Shown: piece by piece, positions 1 through 62,076 of the stretch
Layout of the letters: each line of letters starts with the position of its first letter
Numbering within the stretch: the first letter of the stretch is position 1
Assembly (NCBI RefSeq): GCF_036850765.1
Contig: NC_089492.1
Span: 289,762,590 to 289,826,589, forward strand
From: Saccopteryx bilineata
Taxonomy: Eukaryota; Chordata; Mammalia; Chiroptera; Emballonuridae
Reading direction: 5' to 3'
DNA length: 64,000 bases
Notes under the pieces: generated by a model
Seen by the model: only the letters and a program-made list of their open reading frames with translations
The model's database searches: none
What the model was told of the DNA's origin: nothing
Program-made: the position numbers and the translations under genes

Positions 1-733
1 GGGCCCCAGGCCGGGGGCGTGGGTTCGAACTCCTACTCTCCTCTTCCAGCCTCTGGGTGCTGTGACCGCGGCTCCCAAACACTTTGCCCGGCCGCCGGCG
101 TCGTCCTGGCGCGCCTTACAGCCGCCGGCGTCTGCAGCCCAGGGCCGCTGGGGCAGTGCTGTTCCCAGCCACCCTGCTTTGGCTGTGGGCCTGCCGCCCA
201 GGCCTCCGCCCCTGCCCTTGCCATTCCTTTCAGAATTCAGCGTAAAGATGGCTGGTGCGTCAGGGGTAACCTTGCAGGATCATTCTTTAGTTAACTGCTG
301 CTTACCGTTTGTTTGGGACGATCCCCTTCCTGGCACAGCTGGGCAGGGCCTCCCCCTGTCCACCAGCCTTTCTCCCTCCCTTCTGGGGGACTCGGATACT
401 TCTTAGCATCCCGCACCAAGTCCCTGGCCTCTCCTGTGCTCCCGAGAGACCTGTGGGATGTCCAGGGGCTCTCCCTGGCCCAGCAGTGTGCTCTCTGGCG
501 CCAGGGGTGCCTTTCGCAGGGAATAGAACATTCCACAAATTGGTACTCCAACTCCTATGTGCAGGAGATGAGGAGAGGGGCCTAATAGACAGCAGCTGCC
601 CAGGGTGCTCTGTCTTCCTGCAGAGGGGATTCCCATCAGGTGGCCACACCCACTGGGGGCTCCTCCCCCTCCCCACTTGTTTTGCTTGCTTTGACCTAGT
701 GGCTGAGGCCCCTTTAGGAACCTGGCCTCACGC

Positions 734-910
734 CACCTTTCAGACAGCTGGCCGACTTTGCAATGGGCCTGCTAAGGTGAAAGGAGCTGGGGTGAGGTGG
801 CCACATAGGCGGGGTCCCTGGGACAGTAGTAGTGGACTGTTGCATCCTGCATCCGGGAAATCAGGCCCATTTTCTGGGAGGAACACAGAAGCCCAGCGCA
901 GGCTTGGAAG
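734..910 (+). repeat. Local duplication A, copy 1 (177 bp)
   Basis: Direct duplicate of 2207-2383. Both copies are 177 bp with three mismatches by eye (about 98% identity) and no indel. It is unique-looking sequence, not a recognised transposon. Confidence 0.9.
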
Positions 911-2206
911 CCATGGCTGATTCCTACCCAGGAGGCTGCTGGTTCCTTGGTGAGTTGTTCACAGTGGTTCTTGATGGTGCTCTGGGCGTGGCCCCTTTGT
1001 GGCTCTGATGGGGACACTGGACAGCTGAACATGCATTAACGAGATCATTCCTGGGACTTCACTGACCCCCTGGTGGGGTCCCCTGTCCCCTTTTCCTGAA
1101 GACTTCCTCTCCCTGGTTGTGTCAGGGTGCCAGATGTGGGGAGGGGAGGAGCCCCAGAAATGCCGTTGTGCCGGTGGACACCCAATTCACTCTGTCTGGG
1201 CCAGTGTCATTGGTGCTCAGTCCGAGTCTGCTGCCCGCCCCCTAGTCTCCTTCTCCCTCCTGCTTGTGCCTGTTGCTACAGGGGTGCCAGTAGGCTGCCC
1301 CCAGAGGCCCGAGGAACACCCCCAAAGGCCTGCAGCGGAGAGGTCCTGCTTTGGCCCCTTTGGCCTGGGGACTACAGTACCCCCATCAGTAAGAGCACGT
1401 GCTCCACTTGCAGAATATGTCCCGAGCCTGCCAAGCTCCTGGCTCCTCTCCATGTCCCCAGATCAAGCCACTGTCCCCTCCTGCTGGCCCACTCCAGAGC
1501 TTCCTAACAAGTCCTCACTGGCCACCCTTTACTCAGAAGCCAGAGTCACCTTTGTAACACAGATCAGACCCCAGACTCCACCGCTCTAGTGGCTGGTGCA
1601 GCCCCGCCCTGTTCCACCCTGCTACCCCCATGACCCATTCACATTCTGTGGCCACACTGGCCTTCTCTCCACATCTGGAGCCCCCCAGATTCCTCCCTGT
1701 CCTTGAGCACCGGCTGTGACCTCTTCCTCATCTGCTCTTCCCTCTGCTCGCCGCTGCCTCCTTCCTGTCATTTAGGTCCTGCTCAGTGTCACCACCTGGA
1801 GGCCCTCCTTGACCTCCCAGCTCCAGCCTGGCCCCACCCCTGTGGCTCGCAGACCTTTTCTCATGCTTTATTTTCCCGGCTGCTGTCTGCTCCCTGGAAT
1901 TTTATCATCAGTTTGCTTCTGTGTTGATGGGCTCCCCCTTGTGTGTCTCTCATGGTCACCAGTTGTGTCTGGCACCTGGCGCTGTGCATGGTCGTGAGAT
2001 GGCTGCGGTCTCAGTGTCTGAGGGCTGGGAGTCTCTAGGTCACCCCTGGCCCCCGACACCATGACAGCCTAAGCTCAGGCCTTGGTCTCGCCTGAGGTTC
2101 CCCAGCTGGCCCCCTGGCTCTCCATTACAACTGCTCTGTAGCCCTCCACCTGAGCCTGAGCCCATGGCCATGACCTGCGTGGACCTGGAGCCAACGGGTT
2201 CCAAAA

Positions 2207-2383
2207 CACCTTTCAGACAGCTGGCCGACTTTGCAAAGGGCCTGCTAAGGTGAAAGGTGCTGGGGTGAGGTGGCCACATGGGCGGGGTCCCTGGGACAGT
2301 AGTAGTGGACTGTTGCATCCTGCATCCGGGAAATCAGGCCCATTTTCTGGGAGGAACACAGAAGCCCAGCGCAGGCTTGGAAG
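2207..2383 (+). repeat. Local duplication A, copy 2 (177 bp)
   Basis: Partner of 734-910, offset 1473 bp in the same orientation. Flanks of the two copies do not match, so the boundaries are sharp. Confidence 0.9.
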
Positions 2384-2707
2384 GAGGAGGAGCGATGGGA
2401 GGAACCAGCAAGTTGGGAGCCATCACGCTAATTTTGAATCAGCAACAGTTGGACTTAGTTGTCAAAACCACTTTCTTTTCACTTGCCTGTCTCCTACCTC
2501 CCCTGCAGCGGTATTCCTGTTGTCCACACAGGGCTTTGTCCGACCAGCTCTCTGGCATAGAGGCAGGTGGGCGAGCCAGCCTCCAGGGGAGGGCTTGGTG
2601 GGTGCCTGCCTCTCTGGCTCAGGGACCAGCAGCTGCCAAGATCTCCTGGAGGCCCAGGCGGCCAGCAAAGGGAGTACTCAGGAGGCGAATGGGTCCTGGC
2701 TCTGTCT

Positions 2708-2886
2708 GTTAGCTGCCTGACTTTGGGCAAGCCCCCCAGACCCCTCTGCCTCAGTGGAATGGGGATCTAGACTCGTTACCTCATAGAGGCTTATTATGAG
2801 GACTGCTGAGACAGTGCCCTGGAACATTTAGGTCACAGTGCCCAGCACATAATAGGTGCCCACTAAACTGTGACTGTTATCATTGG
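2708..2886 (+). repeat. MIR-type SINE remnant
   Basis: Contains the MIR landmarks in order: CTTTGGGCAAG, CTCAGTGGAATGGGG, CTCATAGAGG and CAGCACATAATAGGTGC. Old and diverged. Confidence 0.7.
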
Positions 2887-3467
2887 CACCATCCGAGGGG
2901 GGCAGCGGACCTGCCTTGCCCAAGGACATGCTTCCAAGACTTGTACTCACATTCAGTAAGTTGGGGTGCCGTGGGAGTCGGGGCTGGAGGGGGGAGAGAG
3001 GGGCCGGACACCTGGGTCTTTTCCTCCAGGTTCCCTGCCTGGTTGACCCAGCCCTTCCTCAGCTACACAACCTTGTCTGTCAGCCAGAGGGGTGGGTTTC
3101 CCAGAGCAGGTGAGCCCAGGCTCTCCCCTGGCCAGGCAGTGTGGCCACTCTAGTCCCAGAGACACTTGGATGGCCTAGGTCCTCCGTGCCCTCAGGACCG
3201 GCCCCGGGCACATGAGCATCTTAGGTTCCCTGAGCTGAGGGGCCCGGGGGGAGTGATGATAGCCATGACCCCAAGGCCAGGCCTTCTTTGCTTCCCTCCT
3301 CCCCGCTTTGGGGAGATGGGGGTTTGGTGGGGTGTCTCAAGGAGCCTGGTGGTATTTAATACTCTGCTGGGAGGAGGGAGGCAAAAGGACCAGCACAATT
3401 TGCTCAGTGGCCTGGCCTGTGGACTATTTACCTCACTCTGAATTGATCAGCGACTAAGATCCATCCA

Positions 3468-3955
3468 GCATGTCATCAGTTCATTCAGTCACCCACCCAT
3501 CTATTAATCTACCCACCATGTGTCACTCTTCTAACTAGACATCTTCCCGTCCAACCATAAAACTAATCAACAATCCACTCTCCACCCACCAGCCATCTAT
3601 CCAACTTACTTTCAATCCATCTATCCACCCTACCCACTTGCCATCCACTATCCATCCATCCACCACCATTCAGCGATTCTATCCTTCCATTTATGTATAA
3701 TACATCCTAATCACTCTCTCCATCCATCCATCCATCCATCCATCCTTTCATCCTTCCTTCCATCCTTCTATCCATCCTTCCTTCCATCCATCCTTCCTTC
3801 CATTGCTCCTTCCATCTCTCCTTCCTTCCATCTCCCCTCCCTCCCTCCCTTCCTTCTTTTCTTCCCTCCTTCCTTCCTGCCCACTCTCTATTTGTCCATC
3901 CATGCATCCTACCCTCTATCCATCTACCCATCCATCCATCCCTCCATCCACCCAG
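3468..3955. repeat. (CATC/CCTT)n low-complexity tract
   Basis: Tetranucleotide-rich tract of degenerate CATC, CCAT and CTTC units about 0.5 kb long, with the purest (CATC)n at 3716-3745. Minus-strand Met/Gly/Trp/Arg-rich open frames here are artefacts of the repeat. Confidence 0.9.
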
Positions 3956-4894
3956 CACAGATCTTGAGATTATCTTCCCTGAGCGAGGTACTGGGTACAG
4001 TGTGTAGTGTCTAACTTTCTGGGGCTTTTACAGGTCAAACTTTGAGACTTCCCACCTTATCTCTTTGGCTCTGTCCTAATTTCTTTCTCCCTCACTCTGT
4101 CCTCACGTCGAGCCCTGTCTGTCTCTAAATCTGCCAGTCTGTCTTTTCTGAGTCATTGGCTGTCCCTCTCTCTTATTCTTTTGTCCGTGTCTCTCCCTGG
4201 CCCTCCTGGAGTGTCACTCCATTTCCTCCCTCTGCGCCTCTCTTTCCTCCTCCTCCTCTCTGCCAGTGCTCTGGGTTTGCATGTCCCCCGCTTGTGCTGG
4301 GCCCCCAGCCTCCCCCATCACCACTCCCACTGCCCTCCGTCCCTTACGGTAAAGCCTCCCCTATTCCCAGTCCCACCCCCACCTGCCTGCTCACAGTGCT
4401 TCAGTCTGGCGCTCTCTCTGATGAGATGCCAATGAGGTGATGTCTGGGTTTTGTTAAACGTCATCAATAAATTATTAATCCTGTCTTGGGTGGAAATACT
4501 GTCCCCCCATTATCAGCAGAGGGCCTGTGATGTGGGGGGGGGGGCGCTCCACGGACTGATGGGAACCTAGTCTTGACCAGCCCTCACATAGCCCTGAGAA
4601 CTCCTGGTCCAGCAGTGCCTGAACCAGAGACCGTTCACCCTCTGCCCTCCACCCCCACCCCTTTGCTACCTCTGTCCTAAACACCTTGGGGACTCCCTAG
4701 TGCCTGCCAGCCATTGCCAGGCACCTCTGGGCCTTGCATGGTCACTTTCCACTCCAAGTTTCAGATTTTCCATCACCCACGAGAAAGGCAGTAATAGACC
4801 TATTGTAAGGATAGGGATGAGTGCAGTGGGGTGACCCTGCTGAGAAGGGGGCTGTGGGTTGCAGCCTGCGCTCCCCTGTCCCTCTTGGCCGCCG

Positions 4895-5197
4895 GTGGTC
4901 TTGTGCCCTGCTTGGTGCTGGGTTGTGGGTGGGGAATGGAAGGAGCCCCTCTCGCCAGTTCTGGAGAGGATGGTGGAGGATGTTGAGATGGCTGCCAGTG
5001 GTCTTGTGCCCTGCTTGGTGCTGGGTTGTGGGTGGGGAATGGAAGGAGCCCCTCTCGCCAGTTCTGGAGAGGATGGTGGAGGATGTTGAGATGGCTGCCA
5101 GTGGTCTTGTGCCCTGCTTGGTGCTGGGTTGTGGGTGGGGAATGGAAGGAGCCCCTCTCACCAGTTCTGGAGAGGATGGTGGAGGATGTTGAGATGG
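4895..5197 (+). repeat. 103-bp tandem repeat, ~3 copies
   Basis: Units start at 4895, 4998 and 5101 with period 103. They are almost identical (isolated differences such as CTCGCC versus CTCACC). GC-rich; each unit begins GTGGTCTTGTGCCCTGC. High similarity implies recent expansion. Confidence 0.92.
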
Positions 5198-5608
5198 GTC
5201 CCCATCACTGTTAGATTTGCTGTCCTTTCTGGACCCTGGTGAGGGAGCTCTTGTCCTGGCTCCTGACTCGGCGGCCCCAAATCCTTGGACCACCCCGGAT
5301 CAGATGACTTGACTTTCCTGACTGCAGCCATATGTCGGACTTTTGCTCTGATCACGTTGTGTTCACAGAGCTCCCTGGGGGGCTGCGTTCTTGCCCCTGG
5401 GCTGGGATCTGCTGCTGTCCCTCTGGGAGGAGGGGGGCGGAGCTGGTCAGAGCATAATCTGTGGGGTCCGCCTGGGGACTTGTGTGGACTAGCCCTACTG
5501 CCCCTGAGGGACCTGTATGAACTTCTAGGCCAGAGGGTAGCCTGAGCCACCTCAGTGTCCTCAACCTTGGCACATGGACCATGCTGGTTAAGTGTTAGAG
5601 GGCTTCTT

Positions 5609-5997
5609 TTTTTTTTTTTTTTTCTTAAGCTGGAAACAGGGAGAGACAGCAGACAGACTCCCGCATGCGCCCTACCGGGATCCACCCGGCACGCCCACCA
5701 GGGGCGACGCTCTGCCCACCAGGGGGCGATGCTCTGCCCATCCTGGGCGTCGCCATGTTGCGACCAGAGCCACTCTAGTGCCTGAGGCAGAGGCCACAGA
5801 GCTATGCCCAGCGCCCGGGCCATCTTTGCTCCAATGGAGCCTTGGCTGCGGGAGGGGAAGAGAGAGACAGAGAGGAAAGCACGGCGGAGGGGTGGAGAAG
5901 CAAATGGGCGCTTCTCCTGTGTGCCCTGGCCGGGAATCGAACCCGGGTCCTCCGCACGCTAGGCCGAGGCTCTACCGCTGAGCCAACCGGCCAGGGC
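5609..5997 (-). mobile_element. tRNA-derived bat SINE (long type)
   Basis: Reverse complement starts GCCCTGGCCGGTTGGCTCAG, with A-box and B-box (GGTTCGATTCCC) intact, and ends in a poly-A tail (poly-T at 5609). It is flanked by perfect 14-bp target duplications TTAGAGGGCTTCTT at 5595-5608 and 5998-6011. The head folds as a tRNA-like cloverleaf. Confidence 0.92.
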
Positions 5998-6117
5998 TTA
6001 GAGGGCTTCTTAAGTAAACATTGGGGACAGTCTACACTCTGGGAGGGTCCCACGCCTGGAGGGAGGGGCAGGGTCGGTACTGCTCTGGCGCTGTCACCTG
6101 CCCAGCTGTGGAACTGA

Positions 6118-6260
6118 GATGTGGGCAAGTGAGGTGGTCCCGGGAGCCTCAGTTTGCCCATCTGCACGTGTGGGGGTAATAGTAGTACCACCTCCCAGGT
6201 CGCTGTGTAGCTACTATAAATCCATGTCCGCTAGCTGCTTTGCCTGGCACAGGTGATGTG
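6118..6260 (+). repeat. MIR-type SINE remnant
   Basis: GTGGGCAAGT, GCCTCAGTTTGCCCATCTG, GGGGGTAATAGTAGTACC and GCCTGGCACAG follow the MIR order. Confidence 0.65.
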
Positions 6261-6616
6261 CGGGAACTTCCAGCATTACGTCGTGGTGCCCTGGGCTGCA
6301 GCCTGTGCGGGGAGATGGTGAGGGGCTGGGGGTGAACTAGGAAAAAGCAGTACTCCCCATTGCCCTGGCAGATTCCCTGCCCACTGGTCTCCCTCCTGTC
6401 CATCCCCCCAACCCTGCCCTCTCCCCAGGCCTGCTCTGACTGGGGAGCCCAGCAGGTAGGAGAGCTAACAAGGCTAATGGGTTCTAATTATAGCCTGTCT
6501 TGGATCGATGAAGCCTTGGGCGTGGAGGGGCAGGGCTGGTGTGCTAGGGCCTGGCCGGGCAGCTGTGGGGCAGCCAGGAGCTAGCAGGACACAGAGTTCT
6601 CTCCCCCCCTACCCCC

Positions 6617-6819
6617 GGGCCTTCACCCTGGGTGAGCGGGATCCCACCATACCTCCGGCTGTGTGCCCCGGGGACAGGGCCCGGGCCTTCACCCTGGGTG
6701 AGCGGGATCCCTCCATACCTCCGGCTGTGTGCCCCGGGGACAGGGCCCGGGCCTTCACCCTGGGTGAGCGGGATCCCTCCATACCTCCGGCTGTGTGCCC
6801 CGGGGACAGGGCCCGGGCC
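6617..6819 (+). repeat. 66-bp tandem repeat, ~3 copies
   Basis: Units start at 6617, 6683 and 6749 (period 66), each beginning GGGCCTTCACCCTGGGTGAG and containing GGATCC and CCCCGGGGACAGGGCCCGG. Because 66 is a multiple of three, it stays open in several frames on both strands. Confidence 0.92.
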
Positions 6820-8910
6820 AGGGCTTCGGAGGGGTGTTGGGTGCAGGGAAGGGTTGCTTGGGTGAGTCCCCAGGTTTGGTTTTAGCTCAGAGCTCCGGCA
6901 GGAGAGGGAGGCAGTGGGAGGGGGGGGCTGCAGGGAAGGCGGGCTGCGTGGGCATTGGAAGGTTGGGGGGGGCAGTGTCCCCGAAGTTCTGCCCTGGGTT
7001 GTCCTCTGGGCCACCAGACGCTGTGAGGGGAGAGGAAGAGTCCTTCTGAGATGGGGATGGCAGGGTGGGGTCCCCGGGTGGGGTCCCCATCTTTAGGTGA
7101 CAGCCCTGGAATGTTCTTGGAGGAGGGGTTTAATTAGGCAGAGGGGCCTGGGCCTTGAGGTCTTCAGGCATGGAGGACAGGGCTGCCCTTGGGCCGAGGG
7201 TTTAGGCCTTATCCTCTGAGGCTTGTTTTGGGCGTGGATTAGGGCTAGAGTGGGCTGCCTCCTCCCCGGGCAGGGCTGGGTGCAGCCCCCCACACGTCAC
7301 AGTCTTCCTTCTAGAACCTCCTGCAGCCACCTGTGCGTCTCCTCTGTTCTGCTGGTTAGCCAGTGACTGTGCACTGGGCCGGCCTTCTCAGTCTGGGGAC
7401 CACCCTGCGGAAGGGACAGGGGCATCGGGAGGTGGCCAGAGGCGGAGGGAGAGGCCCCCTCTGGATTGCATCAGCCTGAGTGCGTTACATAAGGTGCTGG
7501 GCAGCGCCTGGGCGCGGGGGTGGCTCTGCCCAGGCGGTCTCAGTCTCCCTGCCGCGTGGGGAGCGGAGGCAGCCCCGGGAGTGAGCAGGTGTGGACAGGC
7601 ATCTGAGTCTCAGCCTGGCTCCCAGCCAGCCCCGTCAGGGCCCCCCAGACTTCTCTGCTCCAAGACGATTCTGGGGGTCCCCATGCACGTTTTCAACTGG
7701 CCTGAAAAGTCTCTGCCCCTCCCACATCATGGCTGGCTGGGGTACACAGGGTCCCTGTCCAGCCTCCGCCTGCCCTGATTCGAGCAAGGCCTGCCCACAT
7801 GAACCCAGCGTAGGGCCCGCCCCTCACTGCCGGACCTGCGCCCCCTCGCCTGGGCCCAGGCCACAGCAGCTGTTGCCTTGCACATGGCCCTGTCCTCAGC
7901 AGTGCCCTTCTCTGCTGGTCAGGACCGCCAAGCTGGCTGAGCGGGTCCCCCAGGATGGCTGGCACGCAGGCCCTGCTCAGGCCGCCGCCTCTGGAACAGC
8001 TCCCCGTCCTGCCTGGAGTCTGCTTCTCTCCAGGTCTGTGCCCAGCAGGATGGGGAAGGGGCTGGGATAGGGCCCTGGGGCTGGCTGTCCCAGACAGGGA
8101 GGGGACCTGCGCCCTGGGTGGGGAGACAGCAGGGCCCTGGGCCACCCTGGAGGGGGGCCCCGGTGCAGAGGGTGGCCCAGACGGTGGTGCGGCCCCACCT
8201 TCCCCTGGTAGGGGTGAGTTGTGTGGGAGCCAGCCCTGTGGGGCCGTGGGTGTGGGAGGGGCGTTCACTGAGCCCCTACAGTGACCAGCACCCTCTAGCT
8301 GCACCCAGAGTGTGGCCGTGGGAGCCCCGAGACCCAGGGTGGGGGTGTCCCAGACAGGGGCGGAGGAGTGGCTGTGTGCAGGAAAGGGTCCGGGTGGGGG
8401 GGCTAGATGTGGGTGTGTCCTGGGTGTGCACACTTGTGTCCCAGCATCTCTGGAGTGTGGGTCTGACAGGGGAGCAGCCTCAAGAGTAGAAGTTTCCTGG
8501 GTTGATTCCCCTTTCCCAGAGAGTCTCCCGGTGGCCCTGGGACTGCACCCGTCCTCAGGGCCTCCTGGGTGGCAGGCCTTACACTTGTGAAATGCCCCGT
8601 TGTGCCCCTGGCAGCCCGGGTGGCTCTCTTCTTTGCCCCCCTGGGTGCTTGTGGAGCAGGGCGGGGACTGTGTAGGACAGGCCGGCTTTGCCCCAGGCCT
8701 CTGGCTGCTTGGAGCTCTGGCGGTCCTGCCGCACCTGGCCCGGCTCCCTGGGCCCTGGGGGCACAGCTTGTTTTCCCTTCAGGGTGCTCACGGTTGCAGT
8801 GGCTTCTTGCCATGCTCACCCCCAGGAGGTCCCTCCCTGCCCTGCCCTGCCCTCCATGGCCCATGTCTGGTCCCTGGACACTAGGGGCTCGCTGCCTGTC
8901 TGGGTGTGAC

Positions 8911-8912
<2 letters not shown>

Positions 8913-8951
<39 letters not shown>

Positions 8952-9415
8952 CTGAGGGTATGCTTGTGTTGGTGTGATGGGGGGTGTACCTGTGTGGGTG
9001 TGACATTGGGTGTGTATACCTCTGTGAAGGTGACTAAGGGGATGTACTTGTGTGGGTGTGACTGTGGGTGTATGTATACCTCTACACTGGTGTGATGGGG
9101 GTGAACCCGGGTGGGTGTGACTGGAGGTGTATATATCTGTGTGGGTGTGATGGAGGTGCACCCATGTGGGTGTGACAGGGGGCTGTACCTATGTGGGTGT
9201 GACTGAGTGTATGTGTGTATACCTACATTGGTGTGACTGGAGGTGTATATACCTGTGTGGGTGTGACAGGGGGCTGTACCTATGTGGGTGTGACTGAGTG
9301 TATGTGTGTATATCTGCATTGGCATGACTGGAGGTGTATATACCTGTGTGGGTGTGACTGAGTGTGTGTGTGTATACCTGCATTGGTGTGCCAGGGGCGT
9401 ACCTGTGTGAGTGCG
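8913..9415 (+). repeat. TG-rich minisatellite with 91-bp higher-order unit
   Basis: Opens with a pure (TG)n run (about 8913-8949), then degenerate GGTGTGACTG/GTATACCTG units. A 91-bp higher-order unit is visible: GGCTGTACCTATGTGGGTGT recurs at 9181 and 9272. The long minus-strand His/Thr/Pro open frame over it is a repeat artefact. Confidence 0.88.
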
Positions 9416-10032
9416 TGGGGGAGAGAGGCAGCACGGTCCATGATTCCCCATTAAAGGGCCCTGGCACCCTCCTGGGTGGCCTCTCCCCCAAACCCCCAGG
9501 CACTGGCGGCCCAGCACCCCGTGGTTCTGGGTGATGTGACCTCTGTGTTGCCGTGCATTCATGAGCTCCCTCCGGGCCACACTGCGGGGCTCTGGGGGGC
9601 GGAGATGGCTTTGTGCTCCTGTGGTCTGCTTTCTCCTTGGGTAGCCACACCCACCAGGTGTCCTAAGAGTCGCCCACTTTGTCTCAGCACCAGGCTGCCT
9701 GGGCACTGTCCTACAGGGGCTGGGGGGCGTGGTGGTCACAACATCCCATTTTTCTCGTGACGGGGGAGAGGCCCACCAGAGCTAGGCTTCCACTCACTCG
9801 GTCTGTGGGGCTGGGAGGGGCTGGGCAGGGTGACAGAACTGTCAGGTTATCAGCCCGGCAGCTACGGCTGCCAGCTCTCAGGGTGCAGCTGGGGATGCCT
9901 GGTGGCTGTCACCTGGCAGGGTTGGAGACAGAGGAGCTGGCTGCCCCAGAAGGCCCTGCCCCCTGCTCTGTGTCTCTCGGGGTCCCCGGAGGGGAAGTGG
10001 CCGAGTAACACCCCCCCTTCTGATCCCTCCAG

Positions 10033-60214
<50,182 letters not shown>

Positions 60215-60569
60215 CCGTCCCAGTGACTTCCCTCTCGCGCCGAGCTCCTTCCCAGCTGAGGTGAGCTGCTCGTGGGTGCTCCAGCATCCCTACGCCTCTC
60301 CCTGTCTCGGAGGGTCGCACCTGGCCTGGCCACAATCAGCCCTGACCCCCCTGTCTTGACTCACAACCCTGAGGCGTGAGGCCTCTCTGCCTTCTGGGGC
60401 CCCCTGCCCCTGCCCCCGCCCCCTGTGCCCCGAGGACCACCTTGGGGCCGGTGTGTCTGTCCAGGGTTCCAGATGCTTCCCTGGGAGGCTGGGAAGGCAG
60501 GACGCAGAGGGGCGGGCTCCTATATGTATACATGTGTCCGTGGCAGGAAGTCAGCCTGCCCCCGCCTCC

Positions 60570-60749
60570 CCTGGCCCGGAGCCCTGCCTCCACTTTCCTG
60601 TCACCCCTGCCCTGCTGAGTCGTGGGCAGTCTGGGACATGGCCTCTGTCTCACCCCTACTCCCTGCCCAGGACCAGGAGGGAGTCTCAGGGTTGGGGTGG
60701 GGCCAGGAGAGGGGAGCTTATCCCCGGTTCACCCTAGCCCCCACCAAGC
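60570..60749 (+). repeat. Local duplication B, copy 2 (180 bp), in 3' UTR
   Basis: Partner of 59266-59436, offset 1304 bp in the same orientation. It has nine extra bases (GCAGTCTGG) after GAGTCGTGG. It lies about 356 nt past the stop, so it is probably in the mature mRNA. Confidence 0.9.
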
Positions 60750-62076
60750 CCTGTCTGTCCCGTAAGAACTCCGCTTTGGGGTGCAGGTGCGGAGGGCAAG
60801 GCGTGTCCAGACTGGCCTCCCCCGTGGGCTGCTGATTCCTGGGGCGCTCTCTGGGGCTCTGGGAAGGCTTGGCTGGGGGGCCTCTGATTGCAGCTGCCCG
60901 TGTCAGGCTGTGGGTGGGGTGGCGACAGGGTGTAGGGTGCTACTCCCACAGAGACCTCACCGCCCACCTGGGGGTAATCCGTCATCTACTTCTTGCAGCC
61001 ACGCCTGCTGGGCCACCCGCCCTACCCCCACAGGAGAGGAAAGCTACCGCCCTTTTAGGAGCTGTTGCCACCGTGGGACGGAAGGGGCACCTGCATCATG
61101 CCATCATGTGGGGGACGGGGCCCCGCAGTGCCACCTCATTGTAACCCACGTGTCCCACACAATGTTACACCCTCATCACACGGGACGCCCTCCTGGGCCA
61201 CCTTTGCCAGGATGACTTCTTAGGGGAGATTTCATTTATTTGTACATCTTTTGCACTTTTCCTATTGAAGACTTGAACAAGTTTGTCTTGATAAGAGTTG
61301 AGTGGCATTTGGAGGAGTCTGACCTGCAGCCAACGTCTCTGTCTGTCCATGGGTGGCAGATTGGACGGACGCTCCTGGAAGCCTCGCTGCTGCTCTGGAC
61401 TCGGCCCGGCCGGGAGGACACAGTGCCCGCCCCGGAGCTCTCGGCGTGCCCCCGCCCGCCCGTCTCCTCTGCACTGCCTCACTGCCCTCTGCTCTGCCCC
61501 CCTGCCCACGCGGGCCCCCAGCGCCAGGTGGGGCAGCATGGGGGGCAACCGTCCAGCCCGATGGTGGAGACCTGGTTGGGGCAGGACTTCTATTCTGCTC
61601 CCTTCCTGCCAGGGCTGGAAGCTAATGTGTGGTCCCTGGGGGCAGGGGCTGTCAGCAGCTGTCTGTTCCTGGAGTCTGTTGGCACACGTGGAGGGCCTGT
61701 GGCTGCTACCCTGCGGGGCAGGCCCAGTGCGTGGTCATGGGAGTGGGGGCCAGGCCTGCACGGTTGTGGAGCCCTCATCTCGGCTACCTGCTGGGCGCGG
61801 TTATGGGCAGGTGGTTGTTAGCGTCTTGCCAGAGAGGTCACAGCAGCACCGGAGGTGGCCCAGGAGCCCTTGGCCCTGTCCTTGCCCTGGGAGCTCATCA
61901 CACCATCTCTAGGTGCACACTCCCCCGTGCAGTCTCATGGTCTGCAGATAGGGAGAAACAGGCCACCCCCTGGAGCCTGCCCTTTTTTTTGTCCAGAGAG
62001 GCCTCAACCCAGGCTCTGTCAGCCAGGGCGGGGCCATGGGTGTCCTCAAGGTGTTCTCAGATGGCTTGGGAGAGCG

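Larger units (their letters stand above)
1..10032 (+). other. CHD5: CHD5 intron 1 (3' part)
   Basis: No supported coding exon was found on either strand. The recalled first-exon protein (start of CHD5, about 26 residues) is not present in any frame, so exon 1 lies upstream. The sequence is GC-rich and holds a 177-bp local duplication (734 and 2207), MIR remnants (about 2708 and 6118), a CATC-type low-complexity tract (3468-3955), a 103-bp tandem repeat (4895), a tRNA-derived SINE (5609), a 66-bp tandem repeat (6617) and a TG-rich minisatellite (8913). Numerous short open frames here fall within repeats or lack homology and are treated as chance. Confidence 0.85.

Noticed and set aside
1..250. 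CHD5 promoter/CpG island or exon 1
   Set aside because: GC-rich, but none of the recalled N-terminal CHD5 residues is encoded and no start in frame with exon 2 is present; exon 1 is placed upstream.
309..920. 203-codon plus-strand open frame near the window start
   Set aside because: No recognisable protein, no splice support, and its 3' part lies in duplication A; likely chance in GC-rich DNA.
3707..3958. Minus-strand Met/Gly/Trp/Arg-rich open frame
   Set aside because: Produced by the (CATC)n tract.
5923..5997. Possible tRNA gene (minus strand, cloverleaf-like)
   Set aside because: It is the head of a SINE with poly-A tail and target duplications; similar heads recur at 14660 and 51795.
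8403..9739. Long minus-strand open frames (up to 307 codons) rich in His, Thr and Pro
   Set aside because: They arise from the TG-rich minisatellite read in reverse; composition is purely repeat-driven and no domain is visible.
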